Assembly: GCA_963772965.1 (NCBI GenBank)
Contig: CAVYZU010000013.1
Location: 310,001-374,000 of the forward strand
Length of the DNA: 64,000 nt
Direction: 5' to 3'
Source of the DNA: AP-15 sp963772965
Lineage (GTDB): Bacteria; Pseudomonadota; Alphaproteobacteria; ATCC43930; CGMCC-115725
Part shown: positions 17,304 through 27,086 of the stretch, one piece after another
How the letters are laid out: each line of letters starts with the position of its first letter
How positions within the stretch are numbered: the stretch's first letter is position 1
Notes under the pieces: generated by a model
Told to the model about the DNA's origin: nothing
What the model saw: only the letters and a program-made list of their open reading frames with translations
Databases searched by the model: none
Translations under genes and position numbers: made by a program

Positions 17304-18905
17304 CTACTTGTCGAGCCAGATGTCTTCCATACGCCAGCCGTTATAGATGCTGTCGACCATGACCGTCAGCCCTTTGACATAGGGCTGCCAACACACCGCT
17401 CCCCGATTGTATTGGATTATTGGCCGGGCATCGTCCTCGGCCAATTTGCGCTCGATCGCCCAGACGAGCTGCTTGCGCTTAGCTTGATCTTCTTCTCTCG
17501 ACTGCTCGTTGATCAGCTTGTCTATCGCAGGATTACAGTATCCATTGTAATTGCCCTCGGCGCCGCACGCGTAGTTTTCGTACAGCATCTGATCTGGGTC
17601 ATCGACCGTACTGCCGGTCAGGTTGAGCGCCACGGTGTAGTCCTTGCGCATCCTCTTTGGGTACCACTGAGTGGTGTCAACTGTTTCAAGCTCGCCGTCG
17701 ATATACACCTGCTTTAATTGGTCGATTAGGATCACCGCGGGGTCGCGATAAGGCGGGATATTGCGCGTCGCGATCTGGATCTTGAGCCGGTTATCGGGCC
17801 CATAACCCAGCTTTTGCATAATCCGGCGGGCCTCAAAGCGGTTCTTGGCGACGTCCATGCCATAGCCGGGCAGAGTTTGCAGCACATCGGGCGGCAGTCC
17901 CCACAATCCGCCGGGCGGCGGCTGCAGCGCCCCGCCGAGATGTCCTTGTCCCTGGGTCAGAATGTCGACAAACGCTTTACGGTCGAGATCGAGCGCCATC
18001 GCCCGCCGCAGTTCCGGATTGTTGAACGGCGGCACATCGCGGTTGACGATCAGGTTGGTATTGACGCTGCCCGGAGGCGACTCGCAAATCGCTGTGGGAA
18101 GCCGGCTCTCGACGTCATGCATCAGCGGGATTGTCAGACTGCCGGCAAAGGTCAGGTCATATTTGCCGGCGATGAACGCCAAGACCACCGTCGATCGGTC
18201 GCGGACCACGGTATATTCGACACCGTCGAGATAGGGGCGGCCCGGCTTCCAGTAATCCGGGTTGCGCGCCACCTTGATTGACTGGTCCGGTTTGAATTCG
18301 ACGAATTTGAACGGTCCGGTACCGATCGGATGACTGCGCATGTCGCGCGGCGAGACATGACACGGGTAAACCGGCGACCAGCCAGAAGCAAGCAATGCCA
18401 AAAGCCCCGGTTGCGGCCGCTTCAGATGAAAGGTCACCTCGTAATCGCCGTTGGTCGTGACCTCGGCGAGATTTCGGTACCACGCTTTGCGGGGGTTGAT
18501 GCGGAACTTCTCGACCGATCTGCCGGCGAGCATGTCCCAGGTGCACTTCACGTCCTTGGCGGTGAATGGTTCGCCGTCGTGCCATCGCACACCCTTGTTC
18601 AACGGGAAGGTCAATTCGGTGCGGTCCTCGTTCCACGACCACCCGGTGGCGAGTTCGGGTTTCACAGCGCTGAGGCTGTTTTGCGCTACGTGCGGATCAA
18701 ACAGAACGAGGTTGTTGAACACACCCATTACCGGCCGCTCGGCGACGACGGTCGCCTCCTCGTGGATCGACATGCTTGCCGGGCTGTCGATCAGATACTC
18801 GCGAAGAATACCACCCTGCTTTTGTGCGCAGGCGCGATCACCGGATAACAGCAGGGTAAACAGGACGACCGCAATGGCGAGTGCGCTAAGATCCCGCTTT
18901 TTCAT
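17304..18905 (-). CDS. ABC transporter substrate-binding protein, family 5 (peptide/nickel type)
   Basis: A 533-residue periplasmic binding protein. It starts MKKRDL with a signal peptide ending near DRACA. The family-5 pattern is present: LNKGVRWHDGEPFTAKDVK, SHPIGTGPFKFVEFKPD, the AFIAGKYDLTFAG segment and LRRAMALDLDRKAFVD. It would deliver oligopeptides, opines or similar compounds to a DppBCDF-like permease, but no permease or ATPase gene lies next to it, so it is an orphan component in this window. Confidence 0.87.
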   Translation of the reverse strand: MKKRDLSALAIAVVLFTLLLSGDRACAQKQGGILREYLIDSPASMSIHEEATVVAERPVMGVFNNLVLFDPHVAQNSLSAVKPELATGWSWNEDRTELTFPLNKGVRWHDGEPFTAKDVKCTWDMLAGRSVEKFRINPRKAWYRNLAEVTTNGDYEVTFHLKRPQPGLLALLASGWSPVYPCHVSPRDMRSHPIGTGPFKFVEFKPDQSIKVARNPDYWKPGRPYLDGVEYTVVRDRSTVVLAFIAGKYDLTFAGSLTIPLMHDVESRLPTAICESPPGSVNTNLIVNRDVPPFNNPELRRAMALDLDRKAFVDILTQGQGHLGGALQPPPGGLWGLPPDVLQTLPGYGMDVAKNRFEARRIMQKLGYGPDNRLKIQIATRNIPPYRDPAVILIDQLKQVYIDGELETVDTTQWYPKRMRKDYTVALNLTGSTVDDPDQMLYENYACGAEGNYNGYCNPAIDKLINEQSREEDQAKRKQLVWAIERKLAEDDARPIIQYNRGAVCWQPYVKGLTVMVDSIYNGWRMEDIWLDK

Positions 18906-19225
18906 GTTCGCGTCCTCCCCGGTATGGACGACACCTCGCGCTTTTGGCGGCTTATACCGCGCTCTTAAGCGTTCTCATCCGGGAGGCTAACACAAGGAGA
19001 GGTGGCCGAGTATCGGGATACAGAATGAAACCGGGTTTACCGGCGTCTTCAATCGCGAGAATGGGTGAGACGTGATGGATTCGGGCTGCTCGTCGGGTGG
19101 AGAGGTACGGCTGTGCCTGGTCCGGTGCCAACAGGCGGCGGCGGCTGCCAAATCCTCAAGCAGACGCGCCGAAATACTAAAGTGAGCGGAGGTCTTTGCC
19201 TCCGCTCACCTTGGATTGCCAATCC
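18906..19225. other. Intergenic region with one hairpin
   Basis: 320 bases upstream of the peptide-binding protein and downstream of the His/Trp-rich small gene. Apart from the hairpin at 19182-19209 listed separately, no gene is supported. Confidence 0.4.
19182..19209 (-). terminator. Rho-independent-like terminator of the His/Trp-rich gene
   Basis: A perfect 11-bp stem, GTGAGCGGAGG/CCTCCGCTCAC, with a six-base loop, beginning 17 bases past the stop codon of the leftward gene. On the minus strand it is followed by CTTTAGTATTTC, moderately T-rich. Confidence 0.65.
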
Positions 19226-19426
19226 TTAGTAACGCCAGGCGTAGCGGTGATGCCAGGCATACGGATGATGCCAATAAGCATAGGGGTGATGATGCCAGTA
19301 CCAGGCATGTGGGTACCAGCAATGCCAACCGAAGCCATTCCACCAGCAGCGCGCCTCTGCTTGTGGGATCATAGCCGCGGTACCCAGCAGAACAGCGGCG
19401 AAACCCGCAAGGATCAGTCTTTTCAT
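19226..19426 (-). CDS. Small secreted His/Trp/Tyr-rich protein
   Basis: A 66-residue protein: a signal peptide (MKRLILAGFAAVLLGTAAMI, cleavage near AEA) followed by a mature part of about 41 residues. Of these roughly nine are His, nine Trp and seven Tyr, in motifs such as YWHHHPYAYWHHPY, plus two Cys. No enzyme family fits. The composition suggests periplasmic binding of metal, heme or a surface. It has its own terminator and appears monocistronic. Similar short His/Tyr/Trp-rich exported proteins occur in rhizobia without known function. Confidence 0.7.
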   Translation of the reverse strand: MKRLILAGFAAVLLGTAAMIPQAEARCWWNGFGWHCWYPHAWYWHHHPYAYWHHPYAWHHRYAWRY

Positions 19427-19600
19427 CGTATCGCCTCACTTATCTTTGTCTTCCTAAGGCGATAACGGGGCTGCCACGCCGATTGGTTCCGGCCAGTGTT
19501 GACCGTCGGTTAGTCTCCAAATGTCAAGATGAGGGCTCGCCAGCGTGCGGCGAAGGCGAAAACCGATGTTCCCGGCACGCCCCGGGCCGCAATCAGAGGA

Positions 19601-20026
19601 CTAGTCACGGCGGTACGGGTAGCAGCGGGCGCGCTCCAAGGCCATTCCGAAATGCTGGCTCAGCGCCCGAATAGCGTCGCCATGCTCGATATAGGGGTCG
19701 CTGTTGGCCATGCCGACGATGATCGGGCGAAACGTCCGGTCGTCTTGTCCCCCCGGCGGCAGCATCGCCGTGGCAAGTGGCGTCCCATCGTCGTCGCGCA
19801 ACGTTAAGAACAGCGGCATTTCACGCTGGATATGCGCCTTAAGACCGATTTCCCGCTCAAAATTCACTCTGGACAGCGGTTGAAACGTCTGCGTCGCCTT
19901 TTCTTGTTCCTTGCGAAAGAACTTCTCGACGGCGTGGCGCATTGTCTCGGACTCACTGGCCGCCTCGGCTTCGGTCTCAATTCGAAACCAGGTTTTCCCG
20001 CCTGGAGCATCGCAAACGTATTTCAT
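19601..20026 (-). CDS. Conserved hypothetical protein
   Basis: A 141-residue soluble protein with a strong CGGAGGATGC ahead of the ATG. It begins MKYVCDAPGGKTWFRIETE, has a basic helix HAVEKFFRKEQEK, then LFLTLRDDDG and a C-terminal helix with ALSQHFGMALERAR. I do not recognise the family. Base composition and codon use match the neighbours. It is 180 bases from the AI-2E-type permease on the same strand. Confidence 0.62.
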   Translation of the reverse strand: MKYVCDAPGGKTWFRIETEAEAASESETMRHAVEKFFRKEQEKATQTFQPLSRVNFEREIGLKAHIQREMPLFLTLRDDDGTPLATAMLPPGGQDDRTFRPIIVGMANSDPYIEHGDAIRALSQHFGMALERARCYPYRRD

Positions 20027-20209
20027 GCATCCTCCGATGTCTCACCCCAGGGCGTGGAGCGCACACCACCACGGCGGTTACCTAGCTTCGGCGAGGAAGC
20101 AAGGCACCGCGACCGCCGCGCCCACCACCTGCAGCGCTTATTATAGCAGCATTCTGCCGCGCCACGACCCGGCTGTCGAGCCTCGGGCGAGCCGTAAGCT
20201 GGTCCGCCG

Positions 20210-21367
20210 TTAGAGCCGAACCGGCCGCGGCGTCGTTGAGCGCGACGAATCCCCGGACGGACCGTCGAGTGCCGCCAGCGGTATTGTCCATTCGCGCCAC
20301 ATCGAGATCAGCGCCGCCATCACCATCGGCCCGAGAAACAGCCCCAATAGCCCGAAAGTCTCCACCCCGCCGAGAATGCCGAGCAAGACCCACACGAATG
20401 GCAGGCGCGCCGCGCCGCCAATCAAAAACGGTCGGATGAAATGATCGGCGATAAAAACCACGAGCAAGCCAAACGCCACCACGCCCACCGCGGCGCCAGT
20501 ATCGCCGTTGGCCAGCAAATACAGTCCGGCGCCCCAGAAGACGACTGGGGCGCCGAACGGGATCACCGCGAGAACCCCGGTCAATGCCGATAGCGAAACC
20601 ACATGCGGCAGACCGGCAGCCGCATAGGCAAATCCGATCACCACGCCTTCAGCGAAGCCCACCAGCACCAAGCCGGTTACAGTACCGTGCACCGCCGCGA
20701 TCATGTGGCGAGCAACCCGCTCGCCGCTTGGGCCCAGCACGCTGTGGCTGAGCATCGACAGCTGGCGACACAAGGTTTCGCCATCACGAAGCAGAAAAAA
20801 CAAGGTAAACAAGGTAAATAGAAGAATGATGAATCGGTGCACGACCTCGATCCCGATCACGCGCGCGGATTCAGCGGGGATATGCTTAAATAACCGGCCG
20901 AATAGCTCCTTTATTGTCTGAGGATCGCTCAGATTGGCTTGCCACCATTCTGCGACCGGGGAACCAATCCCCGGAAGATGCGGCAACCAGGTGGGCATCG
21001 GTAGCCCGCTATGGGTCAATTCGGCGATGTATCGCAGAATACTCCCGCTCTCATGCGCGATCCGCACACCGGCATAGGCCAGCGGAACAATCAGCACGAG
21101 GGCGACAAGCAGGGTTGCGACAAGCGGCAACAGCACCCGATGGCCGCGCGGTGGAAACGCCCGCTGCGCCCGCCGGTAGAGCGGCCACACTGCGATCGCG
21201 AGGATCGTCGCCCAGCCAATGGCGGGAAGGAAAGCGTGGATTATCCACAGGCCGAGCAGGGTCAGCGCGACAGCCAGTACGACGCGCGATATCCGCTGCG
21301 CCGAGGCCCGCGGCGCCAACTCGACTTCCGGCGCTCTCTGGAGAGGATCGCCGTTGCGGCCCATCAC
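20210..21367 (-). CDS. AI-2E family transporter (YdiK-like permease)
   Basis: A 385-residue membrane protein with about eight helices in the family order: an N-terminal pair (VVLAVALTLLGLWIIHAF and ATILAIAVWPLYRRAQ), a third helix at VATLLVALVLIVPLAYAG, a long soluble segment, then LLFTLFTLFFLLRDGE and the conserved GVLAVIPFGAPVVFW and FIRPFLIGG. Family members export small molecules (TqsA: autoinducer-2) or exchange ions. The substrate cannot be told from sequence. The arginine-rich C-terminus is cytosolic. Confidence 0.85.
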   Translation of the reverse strand: MMGRNGDPLQRAPEVELAPRASAQRISRVVLAVALTLLGLWIIHAFLPAIGWATILAIAVWPLYRRAQRAFPPRGHRVLLPLVATLLVALVLIVPLAYAGVRIAHESGSILRYIAELTHSGLPMPTWLPHLPGIGSPVAEWWQANLSDPQTIKELFGRLFKHIPAESARVIGIEVVHRFIILLFTLFTLFFLLRDGETLCRQLSMLSHSVLGPSGERVARHMIAAVHGTVTGLVLVGFAEGVVIGFAYAAAGLPHVVSLSALTGVLAVIPFGAPVVFWGAGLYLLANGDTGAAVGVVAFGLLVVFIADHFIRPFLIGGAARLPFVWVLLGILGGVETFGLLGLFLGPMVMAALISMWREWTIPLAALDGPSGDSSRSTTPRPVRL

Positions 21368-21535
21368 GGTCCCCGCTGTTTCTGATCGTTGGCGTAACGC
21401 CGGTTGCGACTGCCGAGTAGGGGCCTGTTGCGGCGTTCGTCAAGTGGAACACCATCGATCCGAGGATGCACCGGAGCAAGCGAGGAGCATCGGCCCCCCC
21501 GTAGGCGCTTGACGGTGAGGGGCCCAGATGCAAAC

Positions 21536-21565
21536 AAAAAGGGCGCCCAATCAGGCGCCCTTTTT
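21536..21565 (-). terminator. Bidirectional terminator downstream of the OmpA gene
   Basis: A perfect 12-bp stem AAAAAGGGCGCC/GGCGCCCTTTTT around a six-base loop, 20 bases past the OmpA-like stop codon. A-run and T-run flank the stem, so it should work in both directions. Confidence 0.85.
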
Positions 21566-21584
21566 GCGTTGTCAGCCGGGCGAT

Positions 21585-22088
21585 TTATGACCCTGGCGCC
21601 GGTGGTGCCCCGGGAGGCCCCGGCGGGGGCGGGGGTGGCGGCGCCGGCGGCGAACCGCCTTCGATGATCTCGGTGCGGCGGTTCTGCGGCTCGCGTACGC
21701 CAGGCGGCGTCGGCACCTTTAGGTCGTTTTGGCCGACACCGGTCACCGTCATCGCGTTTTGCGGGACGCCCGCCTGCGACAGCCCGGCAGCGACAACCTG
21801 CGCACGGCGCTCCGACAGCCTTTGATTGTAGGCCGGCGAGCCGGACGTATCGGTGTGGCCGATGACCTGAACAGGCACCGGCTGGGATTTGTAGGTTGCG
21901 GCTGCAGCATCAACGATCTGCTGCCCCTCGGGCGTGATATTAGCTTTATTCCAGTCGAAGAAGACCGTGAAATTGTGTTCCGGCGGTGGCGGCGGTGGCG
22001 GCGGAGCGGCGGCCTGTGGCGGTGGCGGCTCAGGGTGCGAGCACGCGGCAAGCGCCAATAGCGAGCACAACAGGAAAAAGCGTTTCAT
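21585..22088 (-). CDS. OmpA family lipoprotein (peptidoglycan-binding)
   Basis: A 167-residue lipoprotein: signal sequence with lipobox LAAC (about residue 16), a proline-rich linker, and an OmpA C-terminal domain with FFDWNKANITPEG, VIGHTDTSGSPAYNQRLS and VGQNDLKVPT. The Asp and Arg that bind diaminopimelate are present (HTDTSG, NRRTEI). A second proline tract closes the protein. It would anchor the outer membrane to peptidoglycan, Pal-like, though no tol-pal genes are adjacent. It has its own terminator. Confidence 0.87.
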   Translation of the reverse strand: MKRFFLLCSLLALAACSHPEPPPPQAAAPPPPPPPPEHNFTVFFDWNKANITPEGQQIVDAAAATYKSQPVPVQVIGHTDTSGSPAYNQRLSERRAQVVAAGLSQAGVPQNAMTVTGVGQNDLKVPTPPGVREPQNRRTEIIEGGSPPAPPPPPPPGPPGAPPAPGS

Positions 22089-22250
22089 CTGTTCCTCCGG
22101 CAGTTGAGCGGCGCACGATATGCCGAGTTTGCCGATCGCACTAGTAGCAAAACGTACTAACCTCTAAGTAGCTGGGTGCATTCGTGTGGACCCGCGGCCG
22201 ACCCACGGAAACTGGACCACCGACCCGGCTGCGACGCCGAATCCCACTAT

Positions 22251-23258
22251 TCAGCCGCCGGGCGCCCCTTCGGTATTGACGTAAACTGCGTAGACCGACT
22301 GGCTCGCGGCCATAAACAGCCGGTTGCGCCAACGGCCGCCAAAGCACAGATTGGCGCAGCGCTCGGGCAGCAAGATCTGGCCGATCATGGTCGCGTCAGG
22401 AGCGAAAATCATGACACCGTTCAGTGCCGAGGTCATTCCCCAGCCGCACCACAGATTGCCATGCACATCGCAGCGAAACCCGTCGGGCGAACCCTCGCCG
22501 GCGCTGACAAAAACCCGGTCGTTGGCGAGCCGAGCGCCGTCGTCGACGACATCGAACACGCGGATCTGGCGTGGTCGCGACCGCGACTCGACGACATAAA
22601 GGCGTTTCTCGTCAGGTGAAAAGCACAGCCCGTTGGGGCCGTTTACGTTGCCCGCAACGATCCGCGCCTGGCCGGTCTTGCCATCAACGCGGTAGACATT
22701 GGTCGGCAATTCGGGGGCGTAGCGCTCCCCTTCGTAATAGCCTGAAATCCCAAACGGCGGGTCGGTGAACCAGATCGAATCATCGGATTTGACGACGACG
22801 TCGTTTGGCGAATTGAGGCGCTTGCCGTCGAAATGATCGAGTATGATGGTGATTGCGCCGTCATACTCGGTGCGGGTCACCCGCCGGGCGCCATGCTCGC
22901 ACGTGACAAGACGGCCTTGGCGATCTCTTGTATTGCCGTTCGCATTATTGGAGGGGTTGCGAAAGATCGCACACAGGCCCGTCTCTTCATCCCAGCGCAT
23001 AATGCGGTTGTTCGGGATATCGCTCCATAATAGATAGCGCCCGTCGCCGAACCACACCGGCCCCTCGGCCCAGCGAAAACCGGTCGCAAATCGCTCGATA
23101 GCAGCGTTAAACGGCGGTTTGATCGCGTCAAAGCGTGGATCCAGGGTGCGGATGGCCGGGTCCGGGTAGCTCTCGGCCGGTTCCCAGCGTCCGCCGACGA
23201 TTGGCGTTGCCGCACCGATAACGGGCGAGTTGCCCGCTGCCCCCGGGACTGCGCTCAT
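22251..23258 (-). CDS. SMP-30/gluconolactonase family protein
   Basis: A 335-residue six-bladed propeller. Family landmarks: RWAEGPVWFGDGRYLLWSD with the metal-binding Glu, EHGARRVTRTEYDG, KRLNSPNDVVVKSD with the Asn ligand, SIWFTDPPFGI, GPNGLCFSPDEKRLYV and SPDGFRCDVHGNLW with the Asp ligand. Members hydrolyse sugar lactones with a divalent cation. An upstream in-frame start would add 18 residues but lacks support. It lies 125 bases downstream of the CoA-transferase gene on the same strand and may share its transcript. Confidence 0.87.
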   Translation of the reverse strand: MSAVPGAAGNSPVIGAATPIVGGRWEPAESYPDPAIRTLDPRFDAIKPPFNAAIERFATGFRWAEGPVWFGDGRYLLWSDIPNNRIMRWDEETGLCAIFRNPSNNANGNTRDRQGRLVTCEHGARRVTRTEYDGAITIILDHFDGKRLNSPNDVVVKSDDSIWFTDPPFGISGYYEGERYAPELPTNVYRVDGKTGQARIVAGNVNGPNGLCFSPDEKRLYVVESRSRPRQIRVFDVVDDGARLANDRVFVSAGEGSPDGFRCDVHGNLWCGWGMTSALNGVMIFAPDATMIGQILLPERCANLCFGGRWRNRLFMAASQSVYAVYVNTEGAPGG

Positions 23259-23383
23259 CCAACTGTCCCCCAAATTTACAGGCGAGAAGTCGAAAGCTGG
23301 ACAGGCGATCACCCGTCCGGCTCCCGATTGCCGAAATTATCCTGGTCTTGGCGGAGAGAACCCGCGAGGCGGACGCGCCCGCG

Positions 23384-24643
23384 TCAGATGGCTTTCTGTT
23401 CGCGTAGCTTAGCAAGCTCTTCCTTGCTGAGCCCGAGGAGTTCGCCGTAGACCGCATCGGTGTCGGCGCCAAGCAATGGCGAAGCAGTGATCGGCACTTT
23501 CGAGCCGCTCATTTTCACCGGCCAACCCGGCATCTTGAAATCGCCGCGCACCGGATGCTTGACGGTGACGAAGATCTCCCGGCGGTTGAGGTCCGGATCG
23601 TTGAACAGTTCCATCGTGTCCATGACCGCGCCGGCGGGAATGCCCTGCTCGCCGAGCCGCTTCATGACCTCAAGCTTGTCGTACTGCTTGGTCCATTCCG
23701 AGAGCATCTCGTCGACCACATGGCGGTTCTTGAACCGCTCCTCCGGGCTGTCAAAACGCGGATCCCCGATCAGATCCTCGCGCCCCATCATCTTCAGGAT
23801 TCGTTCCCAATGCTGTTGGTTGGCGCGTGACGTATAGATATAGCAATAGTCGTTTGGCCCACCGCCCTTGCATGGATAGGCCTCGCTTGGAGAATTGGTG
23901 CCCATGATGCTCTGATTGCCCAAACGGGGTGCGGCATGGCCCCACAAATATTGGGCGGCGTAGGAGATGCGGCCGTAATTGATGACGCATTCCTGCATCG
24001 CACACCGAATGAGTTGGCCCTCGCCGGTGAACTGGCGCTGATAAAGCGCGGCAAGAACGCCGATGGCGGCGTGCAGGCCGGTTCCGGTGTCGCCAATCGT
24101 CGGACCGGGTTTAATCGGCCGGCCGTCGGCCTCGCCGGTGATCGACATCGCACCCCCGGTCGCCTGTGCGATCATGTCAAATGCGAGGTAATTCTTGTAG
24201 GGGCTGTCCTCGCCAAAGCCCTTGACCGAAACGTAGATGATGCGCGGGTTGATTTCGCGCACGACCTCATAGCCAAAGCCGAGACGCTCAATCACCCCGG
24301 GAGCGAAATTCTCGGCAAAGACATCGGCCTTCTCGATCAGCCCGCGCACGATCGCGCGGCCCTGCTCGGTCTTCAGATTGGCGGTGACGCTCTTTTTGTT
24401 GGCGTTGAGCAGCATGAAATATTGGGAATCGACGCCCTTTTTATCGGTCGACGCGCCGCGGCCCTGCTCACCCCGGGTCGGCTCCTCGACCTTGATCACC
24501 TCGGCCCCGAGCCATGCCAAGGTCAGTGTGCAGGAGGTACCGGCCTCAAATTGGGTCAAGTCAACCACCCGGACCCCGTTCAGAGCCCCTCGCTGCAGGT
24601 TGGGAGTCTGACCGTTGGTTTCGGGCGTGGGGTCGTTAGGCAT
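23384..24643 (-). CDS. CaiB/BaiF family class III CoA-transferase
   Basis: A 419-residue transferase in the formyl-CoA transferase branch: LNGVRVVDLTQFEAGTSC, GAEVIKVEEPTRGE, LLNANKKSVTANLK, the DVFAENFAPGVIERLG segment and catalytic D156 in AFDMIAQATGG. The enzyme moves CoA between carboxylic acids via a mixed anhydride and Asp-thioester. Paired with the SMP-30 gene downstream, it may belong to a carboxylic acid or lactone degradation unit. Specific acids are unknown. Confidence 0.88.
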   Translation of the reverse strand: MPNDPTPETNGQTPNLQRGALNGVRVVDLTQFEAGTSCTLTLAWLGAEVIKVEEPTRGEQGRGASTDKKGVDSQYFMLLNANKKSVTANLKTEQGRAIVRGLIEKADVFAENFAPGVIERLGFGYEVVREINPRIIYVSVKGFGEDSPYKNYLAFDMIAQATGGAMSITGEADGRPIKPGPTIGDTGTGLHAAIGVLAALYQRQFTGEGQLIRCAMQECVINYGRISYAAQYLWGHAAPRLGNQSIMGTNSPSEAYPCKGGGPNDYCYIYTSRANQQHWERILKMMGREDLIGDPRFDSPEERFKNRHVVDEMLSEWTKQYDKLEVMKRLGEQGIPAGAVMDTMELFNDPDLNRREIFVTVKHPVRGDFKMPGWPVKMSGSKVPITASPLLGADTDAVYGELLGLSKEELAKLREQKAI

Positions 24644-24815
24644 TAGGATTCCCTCCTGGGTCGTGCTTCGTTGCCGCGGCGCGGACTAATCGTCAGTCTA
24701 TCGCTGCTAGGTCTCGATGACCATACGGGCGAATCCGCAATCGCCGCGATCCGTAAAAACTGTCAGCCTTGCCTGGCGGCACCGTCAACCGTTCGATGCC
24801 AGATGGCTGACCCGC

Positions 24816-25064
24816 TCAGACGCAGTCGAAAAACGCGAAGCGCTCGCCGACGCCGAGGCCTTCCTGATAGGTCTTGCGCAACCTTGCTGCCTTGCCGTGC
24901 CGCGCGCAGGCTCTGTTGGCGAGTTCGGTCGCCTTGTCGAGGCCGTTCATGACTCCGTCATAGCGGATCGAAACGTGGGTATCAGATCCCTCGATGATTT
25001 GCACCGGATCGCAGCCATTCATTAACAGGCTGGCGAGGCAAACGGCACCGCATCTGCCAAGCAT
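24816..25064 (-). CDS. Small lipoprotein of unknown function
   Basis: An 82-residue predicted lipoprotein, MLGRCGAVCLASLLMNGCDP, with lipobox LLMNGC. The mature part contains SIRYDGVMNGLDKATELAN and ACARHGKAARLRKTY and ends FAFFDCV, a pattern seen in short conserved alphaproteobacterial lipoproteins that track a conserved Cys pair. A longer reading frame upstream looks spurious. No function known. Confidence 0.6.
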   Translation of the reverse strand: MLGRCGAVCLASLLMNGCDPVQIIEGSDTHVSIRYDGVMNGLDKATELANRACARHGKAARLRKTYQEGLGVGERFAFFDCV

Positions 25065-25306
25065 CGCGTGCAACCGAGGCTGTCGGCTGCGGCGCTTTTG
25101 TGGGCGATCCAGCTGTAGTATATATACGCTATGATATGTCGGTACCATGATCTGCCGTATGCCCTTGAACCAGATCCGGTCGCCGCTAACCGAAGACAGC
25201 CGGCTCATCCCTTCTTACCGATGCTCATTTTGTTGGCAAGCGTGCTGACCGCCCGCCCCGGCCTCGATGAGTCGACCATCGGCGGACGTTGTCGCGAGCT
25301 TCGCGC

Positions 25307-26710
25307 ATGCGCCTGAATCTGTCGCGGCAATCTCTGGTCCCGTTTGTCGTCGCCTGCGCGATGTTCATGCAGAACCTCGATTCGACTGTAATCGCGACGG
25401 CATTGCCGACCATCGCGCATTCGCTCGGCGAAACCCCGTTGCGCCTCAATGTCGCGATCACCTGCTACCTGCTCAGCCTCGCGGTATTTATCCCGATCAG
25501 CGGCTGGACGGCGGATCGATTTGGCGCACGCCGGGTGTTCAGTTTCGCGATCGTCGTCTTTACGTTGGGCTCGATCGCGTGCGGGGTTTCGACCACGCTG
25601 CCCGAATTGGTCGGCGCCCGCATCCTGCAAGGGATGGGGGGCGCCTTGATGGTGCCGGTCGGGCGCTTGGTGCTATTGCGCACCGTGCCCAAATCCGACC
25701 TGGTGCGGGCGATGTCGTTTGTCAGCGTGCCGGCGCTGATCGGCCCGGTAATGGGACCGCCGCTCGGCGGCTTTATCGTGACCTATGCCTCATGGCGCTG
25801 GATCTTTTTTATCAATATCCCGATCGGGATATTGGGCATCATTTTGGTGAACCTGCTGGTCGGCGATTTGAAGGAGACTGGACGGCGCCCATTGGATCGC
25901 AGCGGCTTTCTCTTAACCGGCGTCGGCCTCGCGACGCTCGCTTTCGGGTTTGAGAATGTCGGACGCGGCGCCCTGCCGACATCGGCGGTAATCGGCCTGC
26001 TGGCGATCGGCATCATCTGCATAGCGCTTTATGTCAGGCACGCCAGGCGCGTGTCGCATCCGATCATCGATCTCGCCTTGTTCAAAATCCCGACTTATGC
26101 GTCGGCCTCGATCGGCGGGTTTTTGTTCCGCATGGGGCTCGGAGCATTGCCCTTTTTGTTACCGTTGATGTTGCAGGTCGGGTTCGGGCTCAGCGCTTTG
26201 CATTCAGGGCTGTTGACCTTCGCCAGCGCCGCCGGGGCGATGCTGATGAAGACCTCGGCGGTGCGCATTCTGCGGACATTCGGCTTCCGCCTTGTGCTGG
26301 TCGGCGATGCGATCATCAGCGCCGGGTTCTTGTTCGGCTACAGCTTGTTCAGACCGGACACGCCGCATTTTGTGATCTTTATGGCGTTGCTGATCGGCGG
26401 CTTCTTCCGCTCGTTGCAGATGACCAGCATTAATACCTTGGGCTATGCCGATGTGCCGCCGGCGATGTTGAGCCGGGCGACCAGCCTCTCCAGCATGGCC
26501 CAGCAACTCTCGCAGACCGCCGGAATCGCCACCGCGGCGATGCTGCTGCACACGGTGCTCAGCTTACGCGGCGGCACCGCATTGGCGGCGCCCGATTTCT
26601 ATCCGGTGTTTGTCGGGGTCGCGATGATTTCGCTGCTGTCGGTACCGTTCTTTCTCAAAATGGCGCCCGACGCCGGCGCCGAAGTCAGCGGCCGCGCCCC
26701 CGCACAGTAA
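25307..26710 (+). CDS. MFS transporter, DHA2 (EmrB/QacA) type
   Basis: A 467-residue multidrug-type transporter. Motifs: FMQNLDSTVIATALPTIA in helix 1 (the D of motif D1), the loop 2-3 motif GWTADRFGARRVF, LQGMGGALMVPVGRLVLL, and the motif C region PVMGPPLGGFIV. Hydrophobic segments continue to the end, consistent with 14 helices. It would exchange protons for drugs or metabolites at the inner membrane. The start at 25307 is preferred over an in-frame upstream one because it fits the family N-terminus. Confidence 0.87.
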   Translation: MRLNLSRQSLVPFVVACAMFMQNLDSTVIATALPTIAHSLGETPLRLNVAITCYLLSLAVFIPISGWTADRFGARRVFSFAIVVFTLGSIACGVSTTLPELVGARILQGMGGALMVPVGRLVLLRTVPKSDLVRAMSFVSVPALIGPVMGPPLGGFIVTYASWRWIFFINIPIGILGIILVNLLVGDLKETGRRPLDRSGFLLTGVGLATLAFGFENVGRGALPTSAVIGLLAIGIICIALYVRHARRVSHPIIDLALFKIPTYASASIGGFLFRMGLGALPFLLPLMLQVGFGLSALHSGLLTFASAAGAMLMKTSAVRILRTFGFRLVLVGDAIISAGFLFGYSLFRPDTPHFVIFMALLIGGFFRSLQMTSINTLGYADVPPAMLSRATSLSSMAQQLSQTAGIATAAMLLHTVLSLRGGTALAAPDFYPVFVGVAMISLLSVPFFLKMAPDAGAEVSGRAPAQ

Positions 26711-27086
26711 GGGCTACGAACCCGGACGGCCGCGATGATCTCGCCACCTGGGCATCGCAGCGCGCGAGCTCGACCCCATTGGCCGTCCCGTCGGACTACC
26801 TTAAATTCGCGATGAGCGCCTTCGGTCTGTCGCTGGGGTGAATTAACCCATTGCCGCCACCAGCCGGTGCATTTTGCCCCGATGACGTGGATCACAAGGT
26901 CGCCTAGGATCGCCAGATCCGGACAGGGAGCGACTGTCTTGAAGGTCAAGGGTCGCAGCCATGGCTGAAGGGTCGGCCGCGGTGATCGCCGGTTCGAGGC
27001 GAGCGCTGGCGCGCTCCCGCCGGCGGCGGCTGACGGCCTTGACCCGGCGCTCGCCGCAGCCGGAATGGCAGCCATGGCTTCGACGC
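26711..27086. other. Gap between MFS gene and IS110 transposase
   Basis: 376 bases that probably contain the right end (transposase 3' side) of the IS110 element. The palindrome CAGCCATGGCT occurs at about 26956 and again at about 27068. A long minus-strand frame through here reads low-complexity sequence and is not supported as a gene. Confidence 0.4.
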
